A stretch of 64,000 nucleotides of DNA from Kolteria novifilia. Its GTDB lineage: Bacteria > Planctomycetota > Planctomycetia > Kolteriales > Kolteriaceae. A program made the position numbers and the translations under genes. The stretch covers positions 6,014,001 to 6,078,000 of the forward strand of contig CP036279.1 in NCBI GenBank assembly GCA_007748055.1, given 5' to 3'. Shown here in pieces: positions 36,220-44,867 of the stretch; position 1 is the first letter of the stretch; each line of letters begins with the position of its first letter. The notes beneath the pieces were generated by a model. The model had not been told where the DNA came from. It saw nothing but the letters and a program-made list of their open reading frames with translations, and made no database searches.

Positions 36220-37104
36220 ATGGACGAAACGAAGGACGATCACGTCCGCTTGAACAAGTTCCTCGCCTCGGCGGGCGTCGGCTCCCGGCGTCACTGCGAT
36301 GAGATCATCGCCGCGGGGCGCGTCAGCGTCGACGGCAAGCCGGTGCGCGAACTCGGCCTGCGCGTCGATCCCGAGAAGCAGTCGATCGAGGTTGACCACG
36401 AATCGGTCACCGCCGAGCGGAAGGCCTACTGGCTGGTCAACAAACCCGCCGGCTACCTCTGCACCAGCCGTGATACCCACGGTCGCCCCACCGTGCTCGA
36501 CCTGCTCCCGCCCATCGGCAAACGCATCTACACCGTCGGCCGTCTCGATGAAAACAGCACCGGACTGATCCTGCTGACCAACGACGGCGAGATGGCCAAC
36601 CGGCTGACCCATCCGCGATTCAACGTCTCCAAGAGCTACACGATCACCGTCGCCGGACGCGTCGGCAAGGACGTCATCGACCAGCTTCTTCAGGGGGTTT
36701 GGCTCGCCGAGGGCAAGGTCCGGGCTCGCGAGATTCATCGCCTCGGGTCGAAGGGGGATTCGACGCGACTGCGGCTCGTCTTGAACGAAGGCCGCAACCG
36801 CGAGATCCGCCGGATGTTCGCTCGCTTCGGCCACAAGGTGATGACCCTCGAACGCAGCGCGATCGGGCCGATTCGCATCCGTCGCTTGCCGCTCGGCCAC
36901 GCCCGCTCCGCCACGGAGGAGGAAGTGAGCATGCTTCGGCGACTCGCGTTCCCCAGCCAGGAGCCCGAAGTCACCAAGCGCGTCGTCCGCCCGCACCGCA
37001 AGTCGGCCTCCACCCGCCGCGCGACCCTCGCGAAGTCGAAGCGTCCCGGTCCCCCGCGTGGCCCCGGCCCGAAGAAGAAGCCGCGCATGAAACGGCGCAA
37101 GTGA
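36220..37104 (+). CDS. RluB/RsuA-family pseudouridine synthase
   Basis: 294 residues from the ATG at 36220 (TTG at 36208 also possible). An S4 RNA-binding domain (about 8-60, 'VRLNKFLASAGVGSRRHCDEIIAAGRVSVDG') precedes the catalytic domain with 'VGRLDENSTGLILLTNDG', whose Asp is the conserved catalytic residue. 'LNEGRNREIRRMFARFGHKV' marks the RluB/RluE/RsuA branch. The C-terminal basic tail of about 60 residues is an extension. It modifies rRNA uridine; 23S versus 16S cannot be decided. Confidence 0.93.
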   Translation: MDETKDDHVRLNKFLASAGVGSRRHCDEIIAAGRVSVDGKPVRELGLRVDPEKQSIEVDHESVTAERKAYWLVNKPAGYLCTSRDTHGRPTVLDLLPPIGKRIYTVGRLDENSTGLILLTNDGEMANRLTHPRFNVSKSYTITVAGRVGKDVIDQLLQGVWLAEGKVRAREIHRLGSKGDSTRLRLVLNEGRNREIRRMFARFGHKVMTLERSAIGPIRIRRLPLGHARSATEEEVSMLRRLAFPSQEPEVTKRVVRPHRKSASTRRATLAKSKRPGPPRGPGPKKKPRMKRRK

Positions 37105-37140
37105 GCGGTTCGGTCGCCACCAGGGAATCGAGCCCGCGAG

Positions 37141-37941
37141 CTATTCCCGTTCCACCGTCACGCCCAACTCCTCGATGATCTCTCGGGCACGCGCGTCGCG
37201 ACGTCGCTCGAAAACTCTCTTGAAGGGAAACAACTGCGACCAGGTCATGAAGTACGTGCCGACGAACGTCGGGACGTAGCTGGTACCATCGTTCGTCAAT
37301 CGCAGGTAGCCGTCATCGAGCGCCGAGTCATACTCGACCGCGAGCTCCGTCGCCAGCCAACGCACCACGTCGCCATGATCGCGCGTTTCCAAGGTGAGGA
37401 TCCGCCTCGACGAGGAAGCCTTCGCCATCAGCACCGCATCGTGCACGCGGTAGAGCGTCGCGATGCTCTTGATCCACGGCACGTGCAGGGCGAACGTGTT
37501 CGGCGGTGTCCGGAAGGCGCTGACCGCGTTGGGATTCCCGGTGAGGAAGACCTCGCCCGATTGAAGCTGTGTCATGAACTCGACATACTGCGTCACCAGC
37601 GACCAATGCTCGGCCGCTTTGCCGTAGATCGTCACCGCCATCGCGGCGCACGCTTCGCGTTGGTTGATGTAGACGCGAAGAATGGTCGCGGTCCCGGTCG
37701 CCTGTTTGGGGAGGCAAAGCGTCTCGACGGCCTCGAAGTCGAGCTGGTGAAGCTCCTCCTCGACCTGCTCCAAGTGATCGTTCACTTGTCGGGGAAGCGT
37801 GTTGTCCTCGGGATCGACGATCTCGATTTCGGGGTTCGCTTCGATCCGGTGAAACGCCAACACCAACAGCGGCAGCCCAAACACGTAAAGAGCCGCTCCC
37901 ACCACGAGCAGCGACAACAGAAAGTTCACCAGATCGCCCAC
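37141..37941 (-). CDS. Membrane-anchored protein of unknown function
   Basis: 266 residues. One N-terminal membrane helix (FLLSLLVVGAALYVFGLPLLVLAF) is followed by a soluble alpha/beta domain with several tryptophans ('WSLVTQYVEFMTQLQSGEVFLTG', 'DVVRWLATELAVEYD', 'FVGTYFMTWSQLFPFKRVFERRRDAR'). I recognise no family. It converges on the pseudouridine synthase gene. Confidence 0.7.
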   Translation of the reverse strand: MGDLVNFLLSLLVVGAALYVFGLPLLVLAFHRIEANPEIEIVDPEDNTLPRQVNDHLEQVEEELHQLDFEAVETLCLPKQATGTATILRVYINQREACAAMAVTIYGKAAEHWSLVTQYVEFMTQLQSGEVFLTGNPNAVSAFRTPPNTFALHVPWIKSIATLYRVHDAVLMAKASSSRRILTLETRDHGDVVRWLATELAVEYDSALDDGYLRLTNDGTSYVPTFVGTYFMTWSQLFPFKRVFERRRDARAREIIEELGVTVERE

Positions 37942-38290
37942 CGCAGGTCCTCGAAAGGGGTCCGATCCTCATCACACCTACACGAATCCTAAGTTGTTTA
38001 GCCGCTTTTTTGGACCGAGACTTCCAGTGCGGATGGAATGATACACCTCCCACAGCCGTAGAGTATCGCGTTTGTAGCATACGGGACGAATTCCTCCCGA
38101 GAGAGATTGATCCTTTCTATTGTTCGCGAACCGACAGCGTCATCAGCTGACGCATGTGTTTCGCATTTCGATGGACGCACCCCAAAGGGTTGTTGCCTGC
38201 GCTTGAGGCGTACCTCTCCCAGCGAAAGAGCAAGCGAGTAGTCTCCCTCCGCTTGCGAACTCCTGGCATGTGAATCTGGAGAACCGATTG
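37942..38290. other. Intergenic region, no gene seen
   Basis: Divergent gap between the membrane-protein gene and the truncated surface-protein gene. It is AT-richer than its surroundings and should contain two promoters, but no strong consensus stands out. GGAG lies 10 bases before the ATG at 38291. Confidence 0.5.
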
Positions 38291-38560
38291 ATGTTTCGCG
38301 CGACTCGCCACTTGGTCACGAGTCCACTTTCGCGCTGGCGGCGGTTTCGGCCTTCGCCAACCGAGCGTTCGCGATCACTCGCCCTCCGCGCTCAATTCGA
38401 AGGTCTCGACGAGCGCGCCGTTCCCGCGATCCTTACCGTCGACACCCTCGTCGACGAAGCGGACGGCGACGTCTCGTGCCACGAATGCTTGGTAAATTGC
38501 CCAGAAGGCTCTTGGGTGCCATACCCACGCTCGCCGCGGGCTTGCGGGAATCGCTACTGA
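38291..38560 (+). pseudogene. 5' remnant of a large secreted planctomycete protein
   Basis: The frame starts at the ATG at 38291 and encodes a basic leader ('MFRATRHLVTSPLSRWRRFR') followed by 'LRAQFEGLDERAVPAILTVDTLVDEADGDVS' (about residues 36-68). This is the characteristic N-terminus of planctomycete proteins often thousands of residues long, normally continuing into 'SLREAI'-type repeats. Here it breaks after 'GDVSCHE' and runs into intergenic repeat sequence until a stop at 38558-38560. The rest of the gene is absent downstream. A decayed remnant is far more likely than a functional 90-residue protein. Confidence 0.72.
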
Positions 38561-38698
38561 CTCGGCGCGCTTCCGCATGATTGAGGGAAGAGGCTTCAAA
38601 TAGCGAACTTGCCCATCGGGACGCGAGGGCTGCGTCAAACGCAAGATTTCGGGTTGTGAATCCACGGTCACTTCTCACTGGCTGACAAGCAGCCAGTG
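38515..38698. repeat. Degenerate family E element and family A hairpin
   Basis: A reversed, imperfect family E segment lies at about 38515-38555 ('GGGTGCCATACCCACGCTCG' region). A perfect family A hairpin follows at 38676-38698 (arms CACTGGCTG/CAGCCAGTG, loop ACAAG). The family E copy occupies the point where the truncated surface-protein gene loses similarity. Confidence 0.7.
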
Positions 38699-38770
38699 CC
38701 ACCCGAACACTTGGATCTGACAAAGCATTCGGAGATCGCAGCGAAGAAGTGAACGCGGTCGCGCTGACGA

Positions 38771-39070
38771 CTACTCGTCCTCGTCTTCGTCTTCTTCGGG
38801 TGGTTCGATCCAGCGAATGCCGATGCGGTACGAAGCGTTCTCTTCGTCGTCGATGTAGATGATCGTCGCGGTGATCGAGCCTTGGCCGTAGACGACGTCG
38901 ATCCGTTGCCCGATCTCGAGCCCCTCCGCGTCGAGAACGCGGATGCCCAGACCGCCGAACGATTCGTCGATGACCTCCGCCTCGCGCAGACCGCTGGCAT
39001 CCTCCCCCAGGGGCTTGAGCGTCACCCGGGAAATGTCCTTGGGAAACCGTATCCAGTTGCGCTGTCTCAT
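38771..39070 (-). CDS. PilZ-domain protein
   Basis: 99 residues. A basic start ('RQRNWIRFPKDISRVTLKPLG') and the 'VIDESFGGLGIRV' segment match the PilZ second motif (D/NxSxxG). The first RxxxR-type motif is only partial, so c-di-GMP binding is plausible but not assured. Acidic C-terminus (PPEEDEDEDE). It would act in the cytoplasm on motility or envelope functions. A single-gene unit by position. Confidence 0.7.
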   Translation of the reverse strand: MRQRNWIRFPKDISRVTLKPLGEDASGLREAEVIDESFGGLGIRVLDAEGLEIGQRIDVVYGQGSITATIIYIDDEENASYRIGIRWIEPPEEDEDEDE

Positions 39071-39206
39071 CCGCGTTTCCTCAGAGGGAGAACCGGGAAC
39101 GATCGCCGCCGTCGGACCATCTAAATCAACGGACAGCTAGGGGCGACGGCCCCCTAGTGCTCTGCTCCAACTTGAATTCGGTGTTTGTACAACCCGAATC
39201 CCTTGT

Positions 39207-39229
39207 CACTGGCTGACAAGCGGTCAGTG
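39207..39229. repeat. Family A hairpin (G-U variant)
   Basis: Arms CACTGGCTG (39207-39215) and CGGTCAGTG (39221-39229) around ACAAG. The right-arm substitutions turn two pairs into G-U-type pairs rather than breaking the stem. It ends 29 bases before the stop codon of the gene at 39259. Confidence 0.75.
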
Positions 39230-39258
39230 GCACCCCAAGTCCGCGATGGACCAGTGCC

Positions 39259-39990
39259 CTACGGCTTGGGCGCCTCACTCTTGGGAACGAGGTGCGTCGC
39301 GCTGACATACCACTGACGCCCACTCCATTCACCGCTATAGGCGACCGATCCCTGAAGCTGCAGCGAGCACTCCAGGACGTTGTCACCCACCTCGAGGGCG
39401 TAGCGAACAAAGATGACGTCGTAGCCCCGCTCTTGACCGACCGGCACCGTTTCGAGCAGGGTCACTTGCGTCTGATCGAGCTTCCCGCCAAGCTCCTTGA
39501 CGATCGGCTTGCGGAGAAAATCGCGATAGGCCTGCTTGTTGCGGGAGATGAGGTCCTCGGGACTCCCCTCCAACCCGACGCGACTGATCGGCGGATTGGT
39601 GAGAAAGAACGCGTCGGGGGCACGGTTGGTCAGCAAGTCGTCGAGGAAGTTGTTGGCCTCCTCGAGGGCCTCGCTTCGCAGGATCCCCCAGCGAACGTAG
39701 TGCTGCGTCACAGCGCCGGCACCGGCGATGAGCGAGATGAGCAAGCCGGCTTTCGCCAGCACCTGACCCGCGTACTCGTGCTTGGCCCGTTCGAGCCGAT
39801 AGGAGGTGATGCCGGAGATGATGAATGCGATCGCCGGCAAGAACCAAAAGGCCGGCCCGCCGAACGCGAGGATCGACAAGATGCCGAGCCCCAAGCTCAC
39901 CACGGCCATGGGAGCGATCGGGCGATATTGTTCTTCCGGCTCGCGCGATGAAAAGCGCGGGACCGAGCCAAGGTCGGTGCCCGTACTCAT
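39259..39990 (-). CDS. Membrane protein with DUF4190-like N-terminus
   Basis: 243 residues from the ATG at 39990, with GGAAGGG 8 bases upstream; the frame opens at 40020. Two or three membrane helices lie in residues 30-110 ('MAVVSLGLGILSILAFGGPAFWFLPAIAFIISGI', 'VLAKAGLLISLIAGAGAV'), the pattern of DUF4190 proteins, followed by a soluble domain of about 130 residues. Function unknown. Confidence 0.68.
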   Translation of the reverse strand: MSTGTDLGSVPRFSSREPEEQYRPIAPMAVVSLGLGILSILAFGGPAFWFLPAIAFIISGITSYRLERAKHEYAGQVLAKAGLLISLIAGAGAVTQHYVRWGILRSEALEEANNFLDDLLTNRAPDAFFLTNPPISRVGLEGSPEDLISRNKQAYRDFLRKPIVKELGGKLDQTQVTLLETVPVGQERGYDVIFVRYALEVGDNVLECSLQLQGSVAYSGEWSGRQWYVSATHLVPKSEAPKP

Positions 39991-40114
39991 AGGGGACGGC
40001 CCTTCCAATTCGATTCCCAAGGGATGGTAACCACGATGGCAACCACCCCGGCGGCTGCCCTTCCTGTCTCTTCAGGATACCCGCCTGACCCGACGGCGAC
40101 AATCCAACGATGGC

Positions 40115-40816
40115 TCAAAGAAAGGCGCCCCCCGCCAACCACTCGGCGTGCCGCTTCTCCAATTCCGCCACCGGGACCTCTTTCCCAATCGTGCGAAGGG
40201 CCAATCGCCCCACGAGCACGACCCCCTTCTCGAGCGGCCGACCGAAGAGACGGTAGTCGATCGCCCGAGCCGACTCCTCCACCATCGCGGTCCCGGTCTC
40301 GCGCAGGTCGGCGAAGATCCCGAGCCGCTCCGCCTCGCCCAGCAGCGCGATCGCGCCACGCTTGGGGCCAAGCTCCACCGTCGATTCCCCCGCCAGGGGC
40401 AGTTGGGGAGCCGTCGTCGACCAGTACGTTCGGATGATTCCCGTCAAGTCGGTGATCGGCTCGACGGTCTGCAGTCGAAGCTCGACATCGAGCCCTTCTT
40501 CCCCGACGAGGAAGCGAACCGTCCCCGCCAACCCGACCGGCGACTCGATCCGAAGGGGGATCACCAGCGTCGGCTCTTGGACGTACGCGGCGCCCGCGAG
40601 AGGTTGGATTTCGACCGCTTCCGCGACGGTTTGGAAGGAAATCGGTCCAATTTCGAGCAATTTCGGCGCGAATTCGCGCCATTTCGGCCCCAATTCGACC
40701 CAAGAACCGGGCTTTTCGGCGCCCCGCAGCACGACGCGTCCGCTCAGGGCGCCCCCCTCGAACGCGAAGCCGCCATCTTGCTCTTTCCAGTACACCTGGA
40801 TCAAATCCTTCACCAT
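40115..40816 (-). CDS. Protein of unknown function next to a ketoacyl synthase
   Basis: 233 residues from the ATG at 40816, 7 bases after the ketoacyl-synthase stop codon; an ATG at 40837 would instead overlap that gene. Mostly beta-rich with regular alternation, no signal peptide, no membrane segment and no cysteine cluster: 'EPTLVIPLRIESPVGLAGTVRFLVGEEGLDVELRLQ', then 'GTAMVEESARAIDYRLFG'. I recognise no family. Tight spacing suggests co-expression with the synthase. Confidence 0.62.
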   Translation of the reverse strand: MVKDLIQVYWKEQDGGFAFEGGALSGRVVLRGAEKPGSWVELGPKWREFAPKLLEIGPISFQTVAEAVEIQPLAGAAYVQEPTLVIPLRIESPVGLAGTVRFLVGEEGLDVELRLQTVEPITDLTGIIRTYWSTTAPQLPLAGESTVELGPKRGAIALLGEAERLGIFADLRETGTAMVEESARAIDYRLFGRPLEKGVVLVGRLALRTIGKEVPVAELEKRHAEWLAGGAFL

Positions 40817-40823
40817 GGACCGA

Positions 40824-42179
40824 CTAGCTGCTTCCATCGCAACGACGCAACACCGCCGCGGCGATGTGCCCTCCGAACCCGATCGACGCCTTCAGCGCCG
40901 CCCGCATCGGCCGCGCAGTGCCGACGTGCGGGGTGTAGTCGAGGTCGCATTCCGGGTCGGGCCGGTCGAGGTTCAACGTCGGCGGCACGAACTGATGCTC
41001 GAGCGCCAACGCGGTCGCCGCGAGTTCGACGCTTCCCGCCGCCCCCAAGAGATGCCCGATCGCGGCCTTGGTCGCGGTGAGACGAAGTTCATCGGCGTGG
41101 TCCCCGAACGCTCCACGAATCCCAGCCGTTTCCCAAGGATCGTTCGCGGCCGTCGCGGTGCCGTGGCAGTTGATGTGCCCGACCTGCTCGGGAGCGAGCC
41201 CGGCATCGTCGAGGGTTTCGCGGATGCACTCGGTCAGCACCCCTGGGGAATCGCCAAGTTGGACCATCTCCGAGGGATCCGAGCAAGCCGACCAGCCCGC
41301 CAGCTCGACCCTCGCTCTTGCCTGGCGTTCGGCGCAAGACTCCTCCGACTCGAGCACGAACATCGCGGCCCCTTCTCCGACCGCGAAGCCCTGCCGATTG
41401 GCGGCAAAGGGCCGAACCGCGCGGTTTGGGTCCCCACCATCGACGGGAGCCAACACCCCAAGTCGACGATAGCTCCCCAGCAACATGGGTAAGAGCGATG
41501 CGTCGGCGCTTCCCGCCAAGACCCGGTCGCAGCGGCCCTCGGCAATCCAGGAAGCCCCCTGAATGACCGAAAGCAGCCCGGTCGCGCACGCGGCGACCAT
41601 GCAATGCGAGGGGCCGCCGAGGTTGAATCGTTGGGCGAGCCTGACCGCGGGGGCGTCCGGCATGAAGGAGAACCAGAGCCGTGGATCGACGTAGCCCGTC
41701 TCCCGCATCCCGTCGAGGGCCGCGCCGACGGCCTCGAGGCTTCCCTTGCTATTGCCGATAGAACACCCGAATCGGTCATCGGGAAGGCTACGTCGGGACA
41801 ATCCCGCGTCACCCATCGCCTCGTCGGCGGCCGTCATCGCGAGCATTTGCAGCCGATCGGGTTGATCGCCCGACTCGCCGGCCCACCCCATCGGGGCCTC
41901 CCCGGAGAGATCCTCGTTGGCACCTGCCGAACGGCGCGCGATCGGTAGCCGGTCGGCTTGTCCCTCGACGAGAGCGCCAACAGGAACCGGTTCGGGAACG
42001 CTCAGTGCCTCCACGGGGGCTCCGAGGGTGGTGTACGTTCCGTCGGCGAGTTCGTGGTCGACCCTGCGAACCGCCCCCGCTCCGTCGCGAAGTCCACGCC
42101 AGGTCGCGTCGCGCGTCCGCCCGAGGGGCGAGATGATGCCGATTCCCGTCACCATGACGCGATGCCGTTTCGCTTTCAC
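40824..42179 (-). CDS. Beta-ketoacyl-[acyl-carrier-protein] synthase, FabF-like
   Basis: 451 residues from a GTG at 42179 with GGGAG upstream; the thiolase fold begins directly ('VMVTGIGIISPLGRTRDATW'). Catalytic residues are complete: Cys in 'MVAACATGLLSV', His in 'INCHGTATAAND', Lys and His in 'ATKAAIGHLLGAAGSVELA'. It condenses malonyl-ACP with acyl-ACP. An insertion of about 40 residues ('EPVPVGALVEGQADRLPIARRSAG' region) makes it longer than housekeeping FabF (about 413). No ACP gene is adjacent, so a specialised lipid or polyketide-type role is possible. Confidence 0.9.
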   Translation of the reverse strand: MKAKRHRVMVTGIGIISPLGRTRDATWRGLRDGAGAVRRVDHELADGTYTTLGAPVEALSVPEPVPVGALVEGQADRLPIARRSAGANEDLSGEAPMGWAGESGDQPDRLQMLAMTAADEAMGDAGLSRRSLPDDRFGCSIGNSKGSLEAVGAALDGMRETGYVDPRLWFSFMPDAPAVRLAQRFNLGGPSHCMVAACATGLLSVIQGASWIAEGRCDRVLAGSADASLLPMLLGSYRRLGVLAPVDGGDPNRAVRPFAANRQGFAVGEGAAMFVLESEESCAERQARARVELAGWSACSDPSEMVQLGDSPGVLTECIRETLDDAGLAPEQVGHINCHGTATAANDPWETAGIRGAFGDHADELRLTATKAAIGHLLGAAGSVELAATALALEHQFVPPTLNLDRPDPECDLDYTPHVGTARPMRAALKASIGFGGHIAAAVLRRCDGSS

Positions 42180-42309
42180 GCTCGCTCCCGCATTGGTTCC
42201 ATCCTGCCATTCCGGCCCGTGACGTCCCGATGTCATCGGGGGGTGGGTTCGAACCCACGTGGTTTCATTCGGAGTTGGATCAAGCCCCACGTTTCTGGAA
42301 AGACCGTAG

Positions 42310-42520
42310 GTCAGGCCATTGCCTGACACGAACAGCTGTCGGCGGTCGTGGTGGGGCAAGACCCGCCCGACGATGCCGTCCGAGCTCCCCTCTCCCCGTG
42401 GGAGCCTCTTGTTCCCCTCTCCCCGTGGGAGAGTGAGCCTCTTGTTCCCCTCTCCCCGTGGGAGAGTGAGCCTCTTGTTCCCCTCTCCCCGTGGGAGAGG
42501 GGTTGGGGGTGAGGGGGTTC
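42310..42520. repeat. Family B palindrome and family C 33-bp array
   Basis: Family B: GTCAGGC (42310-42316), CATT, GCCTGAC (42321-42327), followed by a GTGGGGCAAGACCCGCC segment. Family C: about three 33-bp units from 42385 holding the left arm CCCCTCTCCC and a short right arm GGGAGAG; the last unit (about 42480-42501) completes GGGAGAGGGG. The stretch 42180-42583 has no gene. Confidence 0.88.
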
Positions 42521-42583
42521 ATCTTCGCGAATCACCCACAGGCCCACCCTACTTGAACAGCATTCCGTTCGGAGAATCAAGGG

Positions 42584-43966
42584 CTAGTGCCCGCCGGTGG
42601 CCCGCTCGCCGAACTTGTTGAGCACGCCGAGAACTCGCTCGAAACCCTCGTCGCGTTTGGCGGCGGTATCGCCCTCGAGCGTCAGCCGCAATAGCGGCTC
42701 GGTGTTGCTCGGGCGAACGTTGAGCCACCAGTCGGGATAGTCGACGGAAACGCCGTCGAGTTCGTCCTGGGTTCCGTCGGAGAAGGTCTCCTTGATCGCC
42801 GCCAGGGCCCCCTCTTTGTCGTCGATCTTGAAGTTGACCTCGCCGGTGTGGAAGTACTTCTTCATTGGGGCCAGCAGTTCGGAGATCGGCTTGCCGGTCG
42901 CGCTGAGGATGTTCAGCAGCTTGACCGTCGCGACGAGGGCCGAGTCGGCGAAGTAGGTCTCTTTGTCGTGAAGCTGGAAGTAGTAGTGGCCCGAAAGCTC
43001 GCCACCGCAGATCGCGTTCTCGCGCCGCATGAGCTGCTTCATGTGCGAGTGACCGACGCGAGCCCGGAAGGGAACGCCGCCAGCCTGCTCGATGACTTCC
43101 GCCACGACCTTGCTGGAGCGAAGATCGTAGGTCGCGGCCCGTCCAGGATTGCCGGCGAGTTCGAACTGGGCCAAGAGGGCCGTGATCATGTCGCAGCCGA
43201 CAATCTCGCCCTGATCGTCGACGATCGCGACGCGGTCGGCGTCACCGTCGTAGCAGAATCCGATCGCCGCGCCACTCGCTTTGACGAGCTTGCGGACATC
43301 GTCGAGATTCTCGGCCTTGAGCGGATCGGCCTCGTGGTTGGGAAAGGTGCCGTCGGGATCGAGGAAGATCCCCTCGAGCTGGCACGGCAGTCGATCGAAG
43401 AGAGCGGGAAGATATTTGCCGGCCATGCCGTTGGAAGCGTCGGCCGCGATCCGAAGCGGCTTGAGATCCTTCGCCAAACCGACAAGGAAGTCGAGGTACG
43501 CGTCGGTCAAGTCGATCGACTTCAGTTCGCCCGAGGACGTCTCCGGCACTGTGTCGTCGAGCATCGTCTCGACCTGACCAAGTCCGGTGTCCTTGGAGAT
43601 CGGAATCGCCAGCTCGCGACTGACCTTGAACCCGATGTATTGGGGTGGGTTGTGGGAGGCGGTGACCATGATGCCGCCGTCCGCACCCAGACGCTGGATC
43701 GCGAAGTAGGTGCACGGCGTCGTCACCATACCGATATCGGTCACGTCGTGACCGCGCGAGCGAAGCCCCTCGATGAATGACGCCGACATCTCCGGAGCGC
43801 TCGTGCGCATATCCCGGCCGACGACGATGTGGAGCTTGTCCTTGCCGGCGTTCTCCGGAAGGTCGGCGTAGTACTTGCCGAGCGCGGCGCCGATCTTTCG
43901 AGCCATCGCGGCGTCGAGTTCGTTCGGGTAAACCCCACGAATGTCGTAACTCTTGAAGACCCCCAT
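42584..43966 (-). CDS. Phosphomannomutase/phosphoglucomutase
   Basis: 460 residues from the ATG at 43966, with GGGAGGG about 5 bases upstream; an in-frame TTG lies just before it. Alpha-D-phosphohexomutase with all landmarks: 'FKSYDIRGVYPNELD' N-terminus, phosphoserine loop 'VTASHNPPQYIGFK', metal loop 'YDGDADRVAIVD', sugar loop 'CGGELSGHYYF' and C-terminal phosphate site 'RPSNTEPLLRLTLE'. It interconverts hexose 1- and 6-phosphates for nucleotide-sugar supply. Works with manA and glgC products. Confidence 0.95.
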   Translation of the reverse strand: MGVFKSYDIRGVYPNELDAAMARKIGAALGKYYADLPENAGKDKLHIVVGRDMRTSAPEMSASFIEGLRSRGHDVTDIGMVTTPCTYFAIQRLGADGGIMVTASHNPPQYIGFKVSRELAIPISKDTGLGQVETMLDDTVPETSSGELKSIDLTDAYLDFLVGLAKDLKPLRIAADASNGMAGKYLPALFDRLPCQLEGIFLDPDGTFPNHEADPLKAENLDDVRKLVKASGAAIGFCYDGDADRVAIVDDQGEIVGCDMITALLAQFELAGNPGRAATYDLRSSKVVAEVIEQAGGVPFRARVGHSHMKQLMRRENAICGGELSGHYYFQLHDKETYFADSALVATVKLLNILSATGKPISELLAPMKKYFHTGEVNFKIDDKEGALAAIKETFSDGTQDELDGVSVDYPDWWLNVRPSNTEPLLRLTLEGDTAAKRDEGFERVLGVLNKFGERATGGH

Positions 43967-44234
43967 CAATCCCTCCCAGCGCTAGTAGTCGCCCTCATGG
44001 CGGCGTTTTCTTGGGGGTCATGATATGAACAAGCCGGGCGAATGGACGGGCGGCGACAGGCTTTCCGCATCTCTCCGGCAAGCCTGCCGGGCACCGTCGC
44101 GTCAAGCGGCCGTCGGCCCGCTAGCCGCTCCCGACAAGCCGTCCCATCGGCACGATCAAACCTTCAGCGTGAGAGATGAAAGGGGATCCCAGACGCTGAG
44201 AAGCCGGAAGACCGTCTCGGCCCGGGTATCTGGA

Positions 44235-44372
44235 ATTCCTCACCTCTCCTTGGGGTGAGGTCGGCGAACGCAATGAATCGGGTGAGGGAGTGTCTGGCTC
44301 GGAAAATCAAGGGTGATTCGCGAAGACGAACCCCCTCACCCCTAGCCCCTCTCCCACGGGGAGAGGGGAACA
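44235..44372. repeat. Family C composite block
   Basis: Starts 'TTCCTCACCTCTCCTTGGGG' and ends with the hairpin CCCCTCTCCC/GGGAGAGGGG. The whole order (first hairpin, 'GGGTGATTCGCGAAGACGAA', second hairpin) recurs at 63645-63775 and partly, inverted, at 42500-42535. Confidence 0.8.
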
Positions 44373-44377
44373 AGAGA

Positions 44378-44748
44378 CGGCTAGCACCGGTTGCTTCGCT
44401 ACCGGTGCGGCGCAGCCGCAAGAAGTCTCGGATGACGCGAACCTCGACCGATCAATCGTGAGTTTGCTCTGGGCCTCTTGGTCGCGGCACGTCCCCAGTT
44501 TGGCAAGGAAAGTCGAGAGGAGACGTCGTTGCAACGGCTCTACTCTCCACTTTCTCCCTCCCACTCTTCTCACCAGGCTAGCGCCGGTTGCTTCGCTACC
44601 AACTTTCTGACGGCTAGCACCGGTTGCTTCGCTACCGGTGCGGCGCAGCCGCAAGAAGTCTCGGATGACGCGAACCTCGACCGGCCAATCGTCCTGGTAA
44701 ATCTCCAACACGACGCGTGCGCTGATGGGCGAGCAATAGGCGCCGAAC
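44378..44748. repeat. Family F and G blocks
   Basis: Family F: stem CACCGGT/ACCGGTG around TGCTTCGCT, then 'GCGGCGCAGCCGCAAGAAG' and 'TCTCGGATGACGCGAACC'. Two copies here (44378-44460 and 44618-44691), linked by 'GGAGACGTCGTTGCAACGG' and the 'CTCCACTTTCTCCCTCCCAC' segment. Family G (44707-44748, 'CACGACGCGTGCGCTGAT' and 'GCAATAGGCGCCGAACCGG') recurs at 46287-46330. Confidence 0.85.
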
Positions 44749-44867
44749 CGGATCGAGTCTTCGGGACGACCGCGGATGGAAGTTCTTCCCGAGACCTCTT
44801 GCCGACTGCGTCGGCCTAGGTTGCATCAACCTCGGCGATCCGAAGCAGGCGAAGCGTTCGTGGTGGG

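Larger units (their letters stand above)
43967..44867. other. Repeat-filled intergenic region, no gene seen
   Basis: No coding sequence can be supported. From left: about 260 bases of unassigned sequence, a family C composite (44235-44372), family F blocks (44378-44700) and a family G segment (44707-44748). Both flanking genes are on the minus strand, so the region is downstream of purN and upstream of the mutase. Confidence 0.75.

Noticed and set aside
42236-42270. tRNA-like T-arm GGGTTCGAACCCACG
   Set aside because: The segment is a simple palindrome. No matching acceptor, D-arm or anticodon arm could be built on either strand.
44025-44258. Short open frame after the phosphomutase promoter region
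   Set aside because: No family resemblance, no ribosome-binding site, runs into a repeat block.
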